Assembly: GCA_030686995.1 (NCBI GenBank)
Contig: CM060685.1
Span: forward strand, 125,141,823 to 125,205,822
Reading direction: 5' to 3'
DNA: 64,000 bases
Origin: Artemisia argyi
Lineage: Eukaryota; Streptophyta; Magnoliopsida; Asterales; Asteraceae
This document shows positions 63,275 through 64,000 of this stretch, piece by piece. Within the stretch, counting starts at the first letter, position 1. Each line of letters begins with the position of its first letter. The position numbers and the translations under genes are program-made. Below the pieces are notes generated by a model, which saw nothing but the letters and a program-made list of their open reading frames with translations, did no database searches and was not told the origin of the DNA.

Positions 63275-64000
63275 CGCGCTTCTTCTTATCCTTCTGTAAA
63301 CTCTTCTTCAAAATCATGAACCTTCACTCCCATAGCCTTTTCAGTTGCCGCCTTCCATGAATGCTTTGTAGCCACCACCGCATTTTCTTTCTTAGCCTCC
63401 TGCAACTTCTTTGCTTTTTTCCAATTCCTTTACTTTTGAAACCTTTTTAGCCTTCTTCCTACTACCATCTTCGTCTCCCAATTTCAATTTCCCGAATTCA
63501 AAATCAGGCTCGATCTTTTCCTTACCCTTATCCTTACCACCACCACTAGCAGTTTTACCAATATTACTATTATCACGATCCTCCCTTTTTCTCTTCTTGT
63601 CAGTAAAATCAGGCCTTTGCCTGACCTCATTCATCATCATTGTTCTTTTCCCTTGGCCACGATTAGAACGAAGCATTTCAAGCTTATGATGCAATCTTTG
63701 TTGCAACTCCTCGTAAGTAACAGAATTGTCACTCTTACTTGTTTCACCATCAAAATTCGTCATTGGTTTCACTTTGATTTCAATCTCTTCCTCCTCTTCA
63801 TCATCATCATCGGAATCCTTATTATTGTTCTCAGCCTTATCGATGCTTTTCTTAAGAAGATCAAGCGTTGTAGTTTGTGCTTTCTCGGGGTCAAGACGGT
63901 CACGTCGGGATTGCTTAATGTTTTCTCATGTCTGTTGTTTAAGAGTGGCTTTTTTCACTTTGCTGAGACCTTGAACCCATGGTTTTGAATCTTCATCAAC
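63275..64000 (-). pseudogene. SURF6 / RRP14-like ribosome-biogenesis protein, broken, runs off window
   Basis: Minus-strand frames read SKPWVQGLSKVKKATLKQQT, then (after an in-frame TGA at 63926-63928) NIKQSRRDRLDPEKAQTTTLD, an acidic run, and VTYEELQQRLHHKLEMLRSN with RTMMMNEVRQRPDFTDKKRKR. Then come DFEFGKLKLGDE and, in another frame from about 63412, KLQEAKKENAVVATKHSWKAA and KSLQKDKKKREK. These are the SURF6 family signatures of a nucleolar protein needed for 60S/40S pre-rRNA processing. One-base changes near 63412 and 63322 and the TGA break it. The N-terminus lies beyond 64000. The tandem repeat region 62527-63105 lies 3' of it. Confidence 0.8.

Overview
This is a stretch of plant nuclear genome made mostly of transposable elements with a few host genes between them. 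The host genes have GT-AG introns, and one gene, uS3/RPS3, carries the promoter boxes typical of plant ribosomal-protein genes. The mix of repeats (Copia elements with a separate unknown ORF, LINEs with an RRM-type ORF1, chromodomain-type gypsy elements with 2.5-3 kb LTRs) looks most like an Asteraceae genome. That family assignment is inference from remembered resemblance; I ran no search.

Left third (1-18 kb). From 1 to 10.9 kb lies a block of same-strand (minus) retroelement debris. It holds a 5'-truncated Ty1/copia pol (1-3640), a LINE-type DUF4283/zinc-knuckle ORF1 with its leader (3649-5590), and a second Copia with an intact 5' LTR, tRNA-iMet primer site and gag but an internal RT/RNase H deletion (5600-10892). 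After a quiet gap comes a hAT-like element with GGGTCGGGTT-rich ends (12512-13394), then an intact six-exon RPS3 gene (14686-16060, plus strand) whose 5'-UTR intron holds a small MITE.

Middle (18-43.5 kb). A 5'-truncated Ty3/gypsy chromovirus (18191-23604) comes first. Next is a complete 9.4 kb gypsy insertion (23846-33291) with paired LTRs, a primer site and a perfect 5-bp target duplication, but a decayed pol. The first coding exon of an LRR receptor-like protein follows (34228-34661). It is split by a 6.05 kb palindromic LTR-element composite (34662-40708) flanked by a perfect GGTGG duplication. A second intact RPS3 copy lies in inverted orientation at 40947-42316. The two RPS3 copies differ in protein only near the C-terminus and include matching promoter and intron sequence, so this is a genomic (not retro-) inverted duplication whose arms are now about 25 kb apart.

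Right third (43.5-64 kb). A decayed accessory ORF of an LTR element with its polypurine tract and LTR (43833-47331) comes first. A 5'-truncated FGGY sugar-kinase pseudogene follows (48159-49487). After a long unassigned AT-rich tract there is a full-length but broken LINE (55062-60642) with a poly(A) tail and a 9-10 bp target duplication. Beyond it are several MITEs, one carrying a run of 32 G. At the right edge is a broken SURF6/RRP14-like ribosome-biogenesis gene (minus strand).

The only genes I judge able to encode complete, working proteins are the two RPS3 copies. I see no bacterial-type operon, CRISPR, phage or novel enzymatic system. The most unusual structures are the palindromic retroelement, the inverted RPS3 pair, and the recently inserted gypsy element with dead pol.
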